From: Nostoc sp. CHAB 5824
GTDB lineage: Bacteria > Cyanobacteriota > Cyanobacteriia > Cyanobacteriales > Nostocaceae
NCBI RefSeq assembly: GCF_020829665.1
Contig: NZ_JAIVFT010000003.1
Span: forward strand, 372,001-436,000
Reading direction: 5' to 3'
Length of the DNA: 64,000 nucleotides
Position 1 is the stretch's first letter. Every line of letters starts with the position of its first letter. The translations under genes were made by a program, and so were the position numbers. Shown in pieces: positions 8,226 through 18,071 of the stretch. The notes under the pieces are model-generated. The model was not told the origin of the DNA. It did no database searches and worked only from the letters and a program-made list of their open reading frames with translations.

Positions 8226-9113
8226 ATGCAAAAAAATAAAGTTAGAAAAGCTGTGATTCCGGTAGCTGGTTTCGGTACTCGTTTGTTTCCAGCTACTAAA
8301 GTTATAAAAAAAGAACTTTTTCCGATTATTGATCGAGATGGTAGGGCAAAACCTGTCATTCTCGCAATTATTGAAGAGGCAATTAATGCTGGAATTACAG
8401 AAGTAGGGATTGTCGTGCAGCCGGATGACCAAGAAATATTTGAAGATTTATTGAAAAATCCACCTAAAAAAGAACTTTTAGATAAACTTTCAGCGCAAAA
8501 TCAAGAATATAGCCAATATCTCGAAGATTTAGGTAGCAGAGTTACCATTTTATTGCAAGAGGAGCAATTAGGCTATGGTCATGCAGTTTTTTGTGCCAAA
8601 GATTGGGTGCAAGATGAGCCGTTTCTGCTAATGTTGGGCGACCACATTTATGCATCTGACATTGAAAAATCTTGTGCTAGTCAAGTTTTAGATGTTTATG
8701 AACAAGTTAATCAAAGCGTTGTTAGCTTAACTACAATGCCAGCAGAGATTATTCATAAAGCTGGGTGTGTAACAGGAGTTTGGCAAGAGTTAAACTCGAT
8801 TTTGAAAGTTACACAACTCTATGAAAAGCCTACCATTGATTATGCACAACAGCATCTATGTGTAGAGGGAATGGCAGAAAATGAGTTTTTATGTATATTT
8901 GGCTTATATTTACTAACGCCGAAAATTTTTGACTTTCTAGCAGAACACATCAACCAAAATTTCCGAGAACGAGGCGAATTTCAGTTAACATCTTGTCTTG
9001 ATGGATTGTGTCAGGAAGAGGGAATGACAGGATATGTTGTTAAAGGCAAGTGTTTTGATACAGGATTGCCAGATGCTTATCGTCAGACAATGATTGATTT
9101 TAGAAAATTGTAG
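8226..9113 (+). CDS. galU: UTP-glucose-1-phosphate uridylyltransferase (GalU type)
   Basis: 295 residues from ATG 8226 (MQKNKVRKAVIPVAG); a longer frame from 8199 overlaps hemW and is less likely. The nucleotidyltransferase signature GFGTRLFPATKVIKKEL binds the nucleotide, QEEQLGYGHAV and MLGDHIY are the uracil and metal-binding regions, and LYEKP and GEFQLTSCLDGL complete the GalU pattern. It should convert UTP and glucose 1-phosphate to UDP-glucose for polysaccharide and glycolipid synthesis. It is more divergent than housekeeping GalU at some positions (IIDRDGRAKP), so a related sugar nucleotide is possible. It sits 10 bp behind hemW. Confidence 0.85.
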   Translation: MQKNKVRKAVIPVAGFGTRLFPATKVIKKELFPIIDRDGRAKPVILAIIEEAINAGITEVGIVVQPDDQEIFEDLLKNPPKKELLDKLSAQNQEYSQYLEDLGSRVTILLQEEQLGYGHAVFCAKDWVQDEPFLLMLGDHIYASDIEKSCASQVLDVYEQVNQSVVSLTTMPAEIIHKAGCVTGVWQELNSILKVTQLYEKPTIDYAQQHLCVEGMAENEFLCIFGLYLLTPKIFDFLAEHINQNFRERGEFQLTSCLDGLCQEEGMTGYVVKGKCFDTGLPDAYRQTMIDFRKL

Positions 9114-9591
9114 ATAAATCTTTGTTCAATTCGTTTGTCTAGGGTTTGTTATTTCATTGTACTTATTTGAATCATTTAGAGAGTTAACGTTATATAGCAG
9201 TCCTAAATCATTTGTAAAAAACTACAAAGAACTAATGACTAATGACAGCCTTAACGAAAAATTTTACAAATCAAATAGGATTTTTATAGTCGCAGAGCAA
9301 GGCAAACGCATCTAAAGTACTCTTGATCACAACCAAGATTAAGAACCAATGAAAAAACCAGTATTTCTCGTTTGATTTACTTCTTTCCATCAAAGCAATC
9401 CTAAAATCTTTGTCAATAAGTAGGAGTTAATCAGATTATCCTGGAGTCTATTAATAATATGCTAGTCTTATTGACATGATACTTCCGCCCTGCTGACGGT
9501 GGATATCCAAAAAATTTCTGTCTAATAACTAGTTAGGTATCAAAGAAATGAGACAAGCAACTTAAAATGATTTTGATTTCTTTTAATTGCT
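9114..9591. other. Spacer without visible gene
   Basis: AT-rich. A short run of the heptamer ACTAATG/ACTAATGAC lies at 9229-9245. Nothing else recognised. Confidence 0.4.
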
Positions 9592-10221
9592 ATGCTTATG
9601 CAAACCAATATGACATTTAGCACCATTATTGCATTGTTTAGTGCGATGGTTGTTTTGGCTTCTATTCCTAGTGTTAGTGTATTGGTTGTCTGTACAAGAT
9701 CAGCTACATCTGGATTTATTCATGGTGTTTTCACAACTATAGGTATAGTGCTTGGTGACATCATTTTCATAATAATAGCCATCTGCGGTTTATCGCTTCT
9801 TGCTCTTACGATGGGCAACCTTGGAGTTATAATAAAATACCTTGGCGGTGCTTATCTTATTTTGTTGGGAATAGGGCTATGCAAGTCTAAATCAAAAGAT
9901 GTGGTAATACAGGAGGTTATAGAAACCTCCTTGCTGTCCAGTTTTCTAACTGGATTGTTTATTACATTGGGTGATCAAAAAGCCACCTTATTTTATCTTG
10001 GTTTTTTTCCGGCTTTTGTTGATATTTCTAAAGTATCCTATTTTGACACTAGTATTATTATTGCAATTACTATAGTGGCCGTAGGCGGTGTAAAACTTGG
10101 TTATGCATTCATGGCACACAGAGCTAGATTGCTTATTAGTTCTAAAACAAGGAAAGGAATAAACATTGCTGCTGGCTGTGTAATGATTGCTGTTAGAGTA
10201 TTTTTGGTAACAAAGACTTAA
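9592..10221 (+). CDS. LysE/RhtB-family exporter
   Basis: 209 residues, almost entirely hydrophobic with about six transmembrane helices. The N-terminal pattern (ALFSAMVVLASIPSVSVLVV, then a GFIHGVFTTIGIVLGD stretch) is that of LysE/RhtB amino-acid and homoserine exporters, with the family's GG-x-YLILLGI motif (KYLGGAYLILLGIGL) and an internal FLTGLFITLGDQKATLFYLGFFP element equivalent to the usual G-x3-x-NPK segment, here GDQKA rather than NPKA. The substituted NPK motif may alter substrate choice. The gene stands alone between spacers; the substrate cannot be read from the sequence. Confidence 0.8.
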   Translation: MLMQTNMTFSTIIALFSAMVVLASIPSVSVLVVCTRSATSGFIHGVFTTIGIVLGDIIFIIIAICGLSLLALTMGNLGVIIKYLGGAYLILLGIGLCKSKSKDVVIQEVIETSLLSSFLTGLFITLGDQKATLFYLGFFPAFVDISKVSYFDTSIIIAITIVAVGGVKLGYAFMAHRARLLISSKTRKGINIAAGCVMIAVRVFLVTKT

Positions 10222-10330
10222 CCTCAACTGCTCTGAGTCGCAGACTTAACGAGAGAGAATGTCACAAGATATAAGTTAAGCTAAAGTGCGTCAATGAGTC
10301 AGCAGTAAAGACAATGCTTTGGATTAGAGG

Positions 10331-11455
10331 ATGAATCAGTATTTTGCAACGGTTGCTCGTGGATTAGAAACCCTTGCAGCTCAGGAGTTAGAGCAACTGG
10401 GTGCCCATTCCGTAGAGCCAGGGTTTTGCGGTGTAGCCTTTGAGGGCGATCGCACCCTACTTTATCGTGTCAACCTCTGGGCTAGGCTGCCGTTCCGAAT
10501 CTTGGTGAATATCCATGAGTTTCCTTGCCTTGATGCCAAGGATCTCTATCGCGGTATCCAGAGTATCGATTGGCAAAACTATTTAACGCCAGACATGACG
10601 CTGGCGGTGAATGTCACGGGCAAAAACGATCGCCTCAACCACAGCCACTTCACATCTCTCCAGGTCAAAAATGCAATCGTTGACCAGCAGAAAGAAAATC
10701 TAGGCGAGCGTTCAAATGTAGAGCTTCATGAACCAGATGTGCGGATCAATGTTCATATTGAACGCGATAGTTGTACCGTTAAACTTGACAGTTCTGGAAA
10801 TAGTCTGCATCGCCGAGGCTACCGTCCTGCGGTTGGAGCAGCCCCCCTAAAGGAATCTCTAGCTGCTGCCCTCATTCAACTTTCGGGTTGGCAGCCAGAC
10901 CAGATGTTCTACGATCCTCTCTGTGGATCTGGCACTTTACCCTTGGAAGCTAGCTTAAAGGCACTGAATATCGCACCAGGGTTGTTTCGTGAATCCTTTG
11001 GATTTGAAAATTGGCTCGATTTTGATTTATCCCTTTTAGAAAAGCTACTGCAAGAAGCTAAGGATAGCCAACTGGATACCCTGCCCGCACCTATTTGGGG
11101 AAGCGATCGCGATGAAAATATAATCGAGCAAGCGATTAACAATGCTCAAAACTGCGGCGTTGATAACCATGTATGGTTTTCTCAAATGGAGCTAGCCGAT
11201 GTTGTCGCCCCCGCAGACAGTGGAGTTTTATTCTGCAATCCACCATACGGCGAACGGCTGGGGCGAGATAGCGATTTAGGGGCGTTCTATAAACTTTTGG
11301 GCGATGTGTTGAAACAACGCTTTAAAGGCTGGACTGCATTTGTGCTGAGTGGCAACAAGGAACTATCTCAATCGATTGGACTAAAATCATCCCAGCGAAT
11401 TGCGGTGTACAACGGAACGTTGCCCTGTCAGTTAATGAAATATGAACTGTACTAA
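10331..11455 (+). CDS. THUMP-domain RNA methyltransferase (RlmL-like)
   Basis: 374 residues. An N-terminal THUMP region (MNQYFATVARGLETLAAQEL to about residue 160) is followed by a class I SAM methyltransferase domain. HRRGYRPAVGAAPLKESLAAAL and FYDPLCGSGTLPLEA are diagnostic of the RlmL/YpsC/Trm14 family, and the catalytic motif N303-P-P-Y306 (FCNPPYGERLG) is that of N2-guanine methyltransferases. By family it methylates a guanine in 23S rRNA (m2G2445 in E. coli RlmL). It lacks the second RlmK-like domain fused in E. coli. Single gene, with the FAD dehydrogenase convergent to it. Confidence 0.9.
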   Translation: MNQYFATVARGLETLAAQELEQLGAHSVEPGFCGVAFEGDRTLLYRVNLWARLPFRILVNIHEFPCLDAKDLYRGIQSIDWQNYLTPDMTLAVNVTGKNDRLNHSHFTSLQVKNAIVDQQKENLGERSNVELHEPDVRINVHIERDSCTVKLDSSGNSLHRRGYRPAVGAAPLKESLAAALIQLSGWQPDQMFYDPLCGSGTLPLEASLKALNIAPGLFRESFGFENWLDFDLSLLEKLLQEAKDSQLDTLPAPIWGSDRDENIIEQAINNAQNCGVDNHVWFSQMELADVVAPADSGVLFCNPPYGERLGRDSDLGAFYKLLGDVLKQRFKGWTAFVLSGNKELSQSIGLKSSQRIAVYNGTLPCQLMKYELY

Positions 11456-11507
11456 GACAGAATCGAGCAGATTTTGCGATTTATGGTTTCGCAGGATATT
11501 AAACTTC

Positions 11508-11612
11508 TTGCAAAAGTGGGGTAAGGGGGAAAGCGGCGATAGAATTACCATGCACTCTAAAACATGCACCCCTTTCCCCAAGAGTGCAAAACTATTTTTG
11601 CAAGAGGTCTAT
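11508..11612. repeat. Fold-back repeat between convergent genes
   Basis: CTTGCAAAAG near 11509 and TTTTTGCAAGAG near 11593 form an outer inverted pair. Inside, TGCACTCT and AGAGTGCA form a second pair, and GGGGTAAGGGGGAAAG faces CCCCTTTCCCC. The roughly 100-bp segment could fold into a branched hairpin and act as a bidirectional terminator, or be a relic of a MITE. Confidence 0.5.
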
Positions 11613-11682
11613 TGAAGGCGATCGCTCTCAACGACTTATACTTTAGTGATCGCATTGACTATTTCAGATTTGACGATCACTC

Positions 11683-13284
11683 TCAACTTAAAATACTTAA
11701 AGCAACTGCCTCCGCCACCTTGATGCCATCGATACCCGCCGAGAGAATTCCACCTGCATATCCTGCACCTTCACCAGCCGGATAAAGACCGACTGTATTT
11801 AAACTCTGATAATCCTCTTTGCGTTTAATCCGAATCGGTGATGAAGTGCGGGTTTCTACCCCAGTCAACACGGCATCATCCATTGCAAAACCTTTAATTT
11901 GTTTGTCAAAAGCGGGAAGGGCTTCACGGATGGCTGCGATCGCATAATCTGGTAAACTCTGGCTCAAATCACCCAAATGTACCCCAGGTGTATAAGACGG
12001 TTTAACTGTGCCAAATGCTGTAGAGGGACGATGGTTGAGAAAGTCTCCCACCAACTGCCCTGGAGCTTCATAAGTTCCACCACCCAATTCAAAAGCTCGT
12101 TCTTCCAAGCGCCGTTGGAAGTCAATTCCCGCCAAGGCATTGCCCAGATAATCTTCGGGTGTGATGCCCACAACGATCGCACTATTGGCATTGCGCTCAT
12201 TACGAGAGTATTGGCTCATCCCATTGGTGACGACTCGCCCCGGTTCTGATGCGGCTGCAACCACCAAACCTCCCGGACACATACAGAAACTATAGACGGA
12301 ACGACCATTTTGGCAGTGGTGAACCAGTTTGTAATCGGCAGCACCTAAAAGCTTATGACCAGCTTGAGCGCCGAAACGGCATTGGTCGATGAGAGTCTGA
12401 GGATGTTCGACCCGAAAGCCGATGGAAAAAGGTTTAGGCTCTATGTAAACTCCCCGATCAAATAGCATTTGGAAGGTATCGCGGGCGCTGTGACCCACCG
12501 CCAAAACTACGTGATCGCTGGCGATATATCCCCCACTGGCGAGGGTGACTCCCCGCACCTGTCCATTTTCGATGTTTATATCTTCCACCCGGCTTTGAAA
12601 GCGAATTTCACCACCGAGGGATTCGATTTTGGCACGCATACTTTGGACGATTCCCACCAGTTTAAAAGTACCGATATGCGGTTTGTTGATATAAAGAATT
12701 TCCGGTGAGGCTCCCGCATTGACTAATTCGGTTAGTACCTTGCGCCCATAATGCTGAGGATCTTTGACTTGACTGTAGAGTTTGCCATCAGAGAATGTAC
12801 CCGCCCCACCTTCGCCAAACTGGGCATTAGATTCTGGGTTGAAGTCTGATTTTTTCTTCCAAAAGCCAAAAGTATCAGCAGTGCGATCGCGAACTTGTTT
12901 GCCACGTTCTAAAATGATTGGACAAAAGCCCATTTGCGCGAGCATCAAACCCGCAAACAAGCCACAAGGCCCTGTACCAATCACAATGGGGCGAATCGTC
13001 AAATTCCCAGGTGCTTTTGCCACTGGGCGATAACTCATGTCTGGCGTAGCCATCACATGGGGATCTTTTTTCAGGCGCTTGAGTAGATGAGTTTCTTGAG
13101 TCGTTTCTACATCCAGAATATAAACAAGGGTAATCTCTCCTTTCTTACGGGCATCATAGCTACGCTTGAAGATGGAATAGCTGATCAATTCTTCGGCCGT
13201 GATTTGCAGCTTTTTGAGGATGGCAGTCTTGATCTCATCTTCAGGATGATCAAGTGGGAGCTTTACTTCTGTTAGTCGTAACAT
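11683..13284 (-). CDS. FAD-dependent dehydrogenase (COG2509 type)
   Basis: 533 residues. An N-terminal domain of about 95 residues (SYSIFKRSYDARKKGEITLVY) precedes an FAD-binding Rossmann fold, PIVIGTGPCGLFAGLMLAQ, followed by ILERGKQVRDRT. GGAGTFSDGKLYSQ and the C-terminal GLYPAGEGAGYAGGI are characteristic of the COG2509 family of uncharacterised FAD-dependent dehydrogenases, widely conserved in plastids and cyanobacteria. The substrate is unknown. Full length, no lesions seen, and it appears to be a single gene. Confidence 0.85.
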   Translation of the reverse strand: MLRLTEVKLPLDHPEDEIKTAILKKLQITAEELISYSIFKRSYDARKKGEITLVYILDVETTQETHLLKRLKKDPHVMATPDMSYRPVAKAPGNLTIRPIVIGTGPCGLFAGLMLAQMGFCPIILERGKQVRDRTADTFGFWKKKSDFNPESNAQFGEGGAGTFSDGKLYSQVKDPQHYGRKVLTELVNAGASPEILYINKPHIGTFKLVGIVQSMRAKIESLGGEIRFQSRVEDINIENGQVRGVTLASGGYIASDHVVLAVGHSARDTFQMLFDRGVYIEPKPFSIGFRVEHPQTLIDQCRFGAQAGHKLLGAADYKLVHHCQNGRSVYSFCMCPGGLVVAAASEPGRVVTNGMSQYSRNERNANSAIVVGITPEDYLGNALAGIDFQRRLEERAFELGGGTYEAPGQLVGDFLNHRPSTAFGTVKPSYTPGVHLGDLSQSLPDYAIAAIREALPAFDKQIKGFAMDDAVLTGVETRTSSPIRIKRKEDYQSLNTVGLYPAGEGAGYAGGILSAGIDGIKVAEAVALSILS

Positions 13285-13355
13285 AGCGAGGAGAAATGCA
13301 TACTGTCTATCAAAATCTTAATCAAAATCACTGTGGCTCGGCTGATTTTCGCGGC

Positions 13356-14387
13356 TCAAACAAAATTGACAGCCGCCTCTAACATTTGTATTGTCCCAAG
13401 TTCAGCATCTATTTCCACTTCTACTCCGATTGGCAAAGTAAATTTATCTTTAATATGACCAATCATTGAACCATACCAAGCAGGAATATTTAAAGGAAGT
13501 ATGTGTTGTTGCAATACTTGCATTAATGTAAATGAGGGTTCATCCCCAAGACTACAATTAGTGCATTGCCCAAAGATAAAGCCAGCAATTTGATTAAGTA
13601 TTCCAGCAGTTTTTAACTGTGTCAGCATCCTATCTATACGGTAAACATCCTCGCCAATCTCTTCCATAAACAAGATGCTTTTGTGCCAAGAAGGTAGGTA
13701 AGGTGAACCTACCATCGCTGATAGCACTGATAAGTTTCCACCCACAAGTTTACCCTTCGCCTTTCCCGGTGCTATCATCTCCACCCGCACTTCGCTAGGG
13801 TTGAGATTTTGCATAGTCACCGCTTCACCATTAAATAGGATGCGCTTGAAGTAATCGACTGTAAATTGATTCCAGGTAGACGTGGCAACTGGCCCATGAA
13901 AAGTAATCATTTGACTACGGGCATTAATTGCTAACAATAGCGTTGTAATATCGCTGTAGCCGATGATAATTTTTGGATGGGAGCGGATTAGCGAGTAGTT
14001 GAGTAGGGGTAAAATGCGATTACAACCCCAACCACCACGCATAGGAATAATTGCTTTTATGGTGCGATCGCTAAACATCAAGTTTACATCCTGGGCGCGA
14101 TCGGCATCTTTACCTGCTAAATAGCCGTAACGGTCTAAAATATGCTTCCCCAGCTTGACTTTTAACCCTAACTGTGAAACTGACTTCTGCGCTGCTTCGA
14201 TGTCTTTGACATCAACGATACCCGCAGGGGCGATGAATCCTACAGTATCGCCCACTTGCAGGCGGGGTGGCTTGCGGATGGTATTTGTGGGTAGTTTACC
14301 TTCAACCGTAAGTGCTGGTATCTGGGTGGCTAAGGTAGCTAGTCCACAGGTTGTGAGAAATTGCCGACGTTTGATAGTCATAACCAT
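13356..14387 (-). CDS. LD-carboxypeptidase (peptidase family S66)
   Basis: 343 residues. The start MVMTIKRRQFLTTCGLATLA looks like a twin-arginine-type (RR-x-F-L) export signal; a second Met at position 3 is an alternative. The S66 fold is clear: RGGWGCNRILPLL, the nucleophile S145 in IIGYSDITTL, the acidic residue E242/E243 in LFMEEIGEDVYRIDRML, and H311 in GSMIGHIKDK, forming the Ser-Glu-His triad of LdcA. It should cleave the L-Lys/diaminopimelate-D-Ala bond of murein tetrapeptides during cell-wall recycling. Unlike cytoplasmic E. coli LdcA the predicted location is outside the cytoplasmic membrane. MccF-like proteins share the fold, but there is no microcin context. Confidence 0.85.
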   Translation of the reverse strand: MVMTIKRRQFLTTCGLATLATQIPALTVEGKLPTNTIRKPPRLQVGDTVGFIAPAGIVDVKDIEAAQKSVSQLGLKVKLGKHILDRYGYLAGKDADRAQDVNLMFSDRTIKAIIPMRGGWGCNRILPLLNYSLIRSHPKIIIGYSDITTLLLAINARSQMITFHGPVATSTWNQFTVDYFKRILFNGEAVTMQNLNPSEVRVEMIAPGKAKGKLVGGNLSVLSAMVGSPYLPSWHKSILFMEEIGEDVYRIDRMLTQLKTAGILNQIAGFIFGQCTNCSLGDEPSFTLMQVLQQHILPLNIPAWYGSMIGHIKDKFTLPIGVEVEIDAELGTIQMLEAAVNFV

Positions 14388-14416
14388 TCAGTTGGGGATT
14401 AGGATTCTAAAAAGTT

Positions 14417-14455
14417 AGATCCCCGACAACTTTTACGAAGTCGGGGATCTGGATA
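14417..14455 (-). terminator. Hairpin downstream of the dynamin-like gene
   Basis: AGATCCCCGAC (14417-14427) and GTCGGGGATCT (14440-14450) are perfect 11-bp inverted arms with a 12-nt loop. On the minus strand the hairpin is followed by AACTTTTTAG. It lies about 50 bp beyond the stop of the minus-strand dynamin gene and before the LD-carboxypeptidase start, consistent with a Rho-independent terminator with a short T run. Confidence 0.6.
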
Positions 14456-14497
14456 CCGCAAATTTTCACAAATTAAATAGGATTGCGATATATAAAA

Positions 14498-16939
14498 TTA
14501 AACCTTTTGTACCACATCTGAAATCACAAATCCATTATTAGCGAACTTACCATCAGTATCAAATGAATCACCAATTACAGGCAAAAGATGCTCATATAAT
14601 TGCATGGACTGTAAACAACTATTAATACTAGAAACTGCTAAATTATATACTGCAATATTCTCTTCAACAATATTCAACAAACGGCGATTATTCGCAATTT
14701 TTTCTTCAGCTTCTTGTTCTAGTGTTTTCTCTAAATAAGCACGTGCCTGTGGGTATTGTTGTAAAATTTCATCTGCTTGCCGCTCTGCCATTGGCAATAA
14801 CTGAGTTTTGAGGGTTTGGTTGATGGTTTGACGGAAAGATTTACGAATAGTTTGGGAAACTTTTGGTTCAAAATCTAACTTCAATAACTGCCTAATTGCT
14901 GGCTCTGCTTCTATGATACTTTCAGCGTCGTAACCTTGAGAAGTTTGTAATAAAGTCTGGCGAAATTGATATATAGAAAAAGTGCCTTCATCATAAAATC
15001 TCGGACTTTCTCGCACAAAGCGATCGCACTCTACACTAGCTGCACTCACTAATGCTTGAGTAACTTGTTTTTCTAAATTTCTGATCTCTTGTTCAATGCC
15101 ACCATCATGATCTAATAAACGATACAACTGGCGATAATATTCTGACTTGCGAATTTTTTCAATCAACCGCTGAAAATAATTTGCAACTACTTGCTGAGAA
15201 GATTCAACCAAAATATCTTCTAATTGATTTGCTAAGTAATAAAATGCTTCTACTAAAATAGCAATCAAAGGTGCGGTAGCATTGCGAGGATGGCTAATAG
15301 TTGCACGTCGATAAGCATAAGCTACAGAAAAAGTATCTAGCAACTCATCTAAACGGCGAATCATTCGTGATTGCAATTGCTTAAAATCTGCTTCAAAAGC
15401 ATCACAAGAATTATTAATTATATGGTTAACTTCTTCTGTGATATGCTCACTAAATTCTCTACCAATTTGCTGGAGTTGCTGATTTAGGCGTTGCAATTCT
15501 TGCGCCTTCATTGTTTCAATTTCTTGAGGCTGACTATCTAAATTACGTTGGACACTCTGATAATGTTTCTTCAGTTTAATACAAACATCTTCCAAATCAT
15601 CGGCAAGATTTTTAAATAATTGGGGACGCTTTTCTTCGGTAAGATAGCGAGTAATAGCTGTGCGAAATTCCTCAGTTCCACTATCTTGAATTATTTGTTC
15701 TATAAGTTCATTTCCCCAATCTCCCAAAATCCGCACATAATTTTGATTTGGGGTTTCATAGCCGTTAACAGAGACACGGAATTTAGTGGAAGATAGCTTT
15801 CCTGAATTTACACAGTAGTTGTTAAACGCATAGACAAATTGTGGTGTTTCTTCTTTACCATCTAAACCTTTAATACTTTCTGCAAAAACAGAATCTAAAC
15901 CAAATCTATCTCGTTGATTTGTTTGTTTGATCTGACTGCCATAAAATCCTAATAATCCACTTGTTTTATAAACCTTGCTTGAATTGCCAAATTGCCCACT
16001 AATTAAATCGTCTAATCGTTGCCGTAGCTGAGTATTGTACCAAGTCTCATCGATCCGGTTGAAGATATAGAAAACGCGATCGCGTACTCCCCCATTTTCC
16101 CGCATTAATTCCAAAAGTTCTGTTTCTTCTTTTGTCATGTCACCCGCCGCAGCAGGTTTTAGCACACACACCACCGCCGAGGTATCAGGATGTTGAATTT
16201 TGGCATAAGTTAGTTGTGCATCTTTTTCTACTGGTGCATCTATACCCGGCGTGTCAATAATTACATTACCATCTTGTAGCAAAGGATGATTACAGTAATA
16301 TTCTATTCGCTTCAATACTGCACTATTACTACCACGGCGAGCGTATCCAGCAGCTTCCTTGAGATTGGAAAAGTTAAATTGCTCCATTGAATATGTAGCA
16401 TTATTAACCGTGTTGATGCGATCGCGGTTTGCTATATATCCCTCTAGCAATAACATTAACGCCTTCGCCTGTTTCGCACGTTCTGATTTACTCTCGCCAC
16501 CCTCCTGCTGAATAATCGCTTCAGAACCTTGACGTAGCAAGTTAATTACATCAGCTTGGTTAATATTAGGTACTGTCTTAAATCCTAGTTGCTGACACAA
16601 GTAAACTGCTTGTTCCCGAATCTCTGCTTCACTTAAAAACGTTAAAACAACACGTTCTTTATCTAGTTCTGCATACTCGATTTTGCATTCTGTACCTGTA
16701 GCGTGTCCCTCTGCACTGTAAAGTAGTTCTCTCTCCAATAGTGCATTGATTAACATTGATTTACCAGCACTAAACGCACCCGCAAACACAATCTCAAACT
16801 TCGGAGAAATCGCTTTACTTAGGGAAGTTTGTATAGGTGTAATATCTTGGGAACACAGTGTTGGTTCTTGCTGTAAAAGTTGTAATATCAACTCAACCTG
16901 CTCTTTCAAATTTTGGCACTGAAGCGGTAAATGTGACAT
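14498..16939 (-). CDS. Dynamin-like large GTPase
   Basis: About 813 residues. The start at 16939 (MSHLPLQ) is preferred to an ATG 9 bp earlier because CAGGA lies 8 nt before it. Numbering from the upstream ATG, the GTPase motifs are G57-AFSA-GKS64 (G1), conserved T84-G85-T86 (G2), D232-TPG235 (G3) and N297-RID300 (G4). Helical segments beyond about 430 (the NLDSQPQEIETMKAQELQRL region) and around 640-720 suit a dynamin stalk; a hydrophobic segment near 560-580 could touch membrane. It is longer than and distinct from the roughly 690-residue BDLP of Nostoc punctiforme. Membrane remodelling or surveillance roles are inferred from the family; bacterial dynamins can also act in stress or phage response. 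No partner gene is adjacent. Confidence 0.85.
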   Translation of the reverse strand: MSHLPLQCQNLKEQVELILQLLQQEPTLCSQDITPIQTSLSKAISPKFEIVFAGAFSAGKSMLINALLERELLYSAEGHATGTECKIEYAELDKERVVLTFLSEAEIREQAVYLCQQLGFKTVPNINQADVINLLRQGSEAIIQQEGGESKSERAKQAKALMLLLEGYIANRDRINTVNNATYSMEQFNFSNLKEAAGYARRGSNSAVLKRIEYYCNHPLLQDGNVIIDTPGIDAPVEKDAQLTYAKIQHPDTSAVVCVLKPAAAGDMTKEETELLELMRENGGVRDRVFYIFNRIDETWYNTQLRQRLDDLISGQFGNSSKVYKTSGLLGFYGSQIKQTNQRDRFGLDSVFAESIKGLDGKEETPQFVYAFNNYCVNSGKLSSTKFRVSVNGYETPNQNYVRILGDWGNELIEQIIQDSGTEEFRTAITRYLTEEKRPQLFKNLADDLEDVCIKLKKHYQSVQRNLDSQPQEIETMKAQELQRLNQQLQQIGREFSEHITEEVNHIINNSCDAFEADFKQLQSRMIRRLDELLDTFSVAYAYRRATISHPRNATAPLIAILVEAFYYLANQLEDILVESSQQVVANYFQRLIEKIRKSEYYRQLYRLLDHDGGIEQEIRNLEKQVTQALVSAASVECDRFVRESPRFYDEGTFSIYQFRQTLLQTSQGYDAESIIEAEPAIRQLLKLDFEPKVSQTIRKSFRQTINQTLKTQLLPMAERQADEILQQYPQARAYLEKTLEQEAEEKIANNRRLLNIVEENIAVYNLAVSSINSCLQSMQLYEHLLPVIGDSFDTDGKFANNGFVISDVVQKV

Positions 16940-16948
16940 ATTCAGCAT

Positions 16949-17349
16949 CCTGACAATATTTATGTATATGTTAGTTACATTTATTGTCTTGATGGTTCAG
17001 TAGGATTTCTGAGATATTTGATTCCCAATGATTAGCTTACTGTAAGGGTTTCAGCCCCAATACTTCTCGCTTTGTGCATTTTTAACTCGGAATCGGGTTT
17101 GGGGTAAAGGGTACTGGGTTTGGATTAAAAGTTTTTCCTTTCCCCTTTTCCCCTTAACCGAAAAGCATTGGTTTCAGTCTTACTTTTATGCAACTTAAAT
17201 TGACCCATTTAGCCTGAATTGCAACAAAAGAAAAAAATCTGTATATTTGAATACTTTTTAGAGTTTTTTGCGAAATGTCATGTTATCGTAACTTTAGTAA
17301 AGCCTTGCTCAGTCAAGTCAGGGAGTCATGATTATCGAGTGGTTCATTC
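16949..17349. other. Divergent spacer between dynamin and HPP genes
   Basis: About 400 bp containing presumably both divergent promoters. A pyrimidine-rich stretch (CCTTTCCCCTTTTCCCC) at 17138-17156 is preceded by purine-rich GGGTTTGGGGTAAAGGG at about 17094-17112; these could pair weakly. No small gene recognised. Confidence 0.4.
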
Positions 17350-17907
17350 ATGATCGACGGTAAAAAAGTTCGGTTGAAATTGCAAAATTATTGGTTTAAA
17401 ACCTTTGCCAGATGGCGCTCGTGTCCGTTAACCTGTCCAATAGACAGACCTCATCATCGGCATGTTTTTTGGAGTTGGATCGGTAGTTTCTTAGCCATCA
17501 CTGCAACGTCTTACCTGGCTGCAAAAACTAATTCTCCTTTGCTGATGGCTCCTTTTGGTGCTACAAGTGTCTTGATCTTTGGTGTCCCTGACAGCCCTTT
17601 GGCTCAACCTCGCAATGTGATTGGGGGTAATCTTTTAGCTGCTATCGTGAGTCTGATAATTCTGCATTTTCTCGGTTCTTCTCCCTTGTCAATGGGAATG
17701 GCTGTTTCTAGTGCGATCGGAATAATGCAGCTTACCGGAACTCTACACCCACCTTCGGGTGCTGTTGCATTAGTCGTCATGATGACGAAACCGGACTGGC
17801 AATTTCTGCTAACACCTGCTTTTGAGGGATCGATGATTCTAGTGCTATGCGCTGTGATTTTTAATAATTTAGCGGAAGAAAGGACGTATCCAAAACACTG
17901 GTTATAA
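17350..17907 (+). CDS. HPP-family integral membrane protein
   Basis: 185 residues with a basic N-terminus and four hydrophobic segments from about residue 40. The family hallmark His-Pro-Pro is present in TGTLHPPSGAVAL (about residue 137-139), together with LLMAPFGATSVLIFGVP and PLAQPRNVIGGN. HPP proteins are found in cyanobacteria and plastids, and the cyanobacterial and plastid members studied are linked to nitrite transport across the inner or plasma membrane. Substrate here is inferred only from the family. No nitrogen-assimilation genes are next to it. Confidence 0.85.
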   Translation: MIDGKKVRLKLQNYWFKTFARWRSCPLTCPIDRPHHRHVFWSWIGSFLAITATSYLAAKTNSPLLMAPFGATSVLIFGVPDSPLAQPRNVIGGNLLAAIVSLIILHFLGSSPLSMGMAVSSAIGIMQLTGTLHPPSGAVALVVMMTKPDWQFLLTPAFEGSMILVLCAVIFNNLAEERTYPKHWL

Positions 17908-17910
17908 GTT

Positions 17911-18032
17911 GATGCGCGTCTAAAGTATATAAACACTCTCGATGCTCGTTAACTGTTGACTGTTGACTGTTGACGGGTTTTCAGTCATCAGTCATCAGGT
18001 AAATGTACAATATTATTTGCGTAGTAGCTTAA
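17911..18032 (+). repeat. Dispersed repeat, module A (copy 1)
   Basis: Starts GATGCGCGTCTAAAGTATAT, contains three TTGACTG heptamers, then GGGTTTTCAGTCATCAGTC and ends GCGTAGTAGCTTAA. It is almost identical to 45130-45257, which differs by one base before the heptamers, an extra TCAGTCATT and an altered tail. Confidence 0.9.
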
Positions 18033-18071
18033 CCAGCAGAGTGTCCTTAAGCATCGGACAAAGAAGAGTAA

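Noticed and set aside
11564..11785. 73-codon plus-strand frame at the 3' end of the FAD dehydrogenase
   Set aside because: Mostly antisense to the dehydrogenase and to the fold-back repeat.
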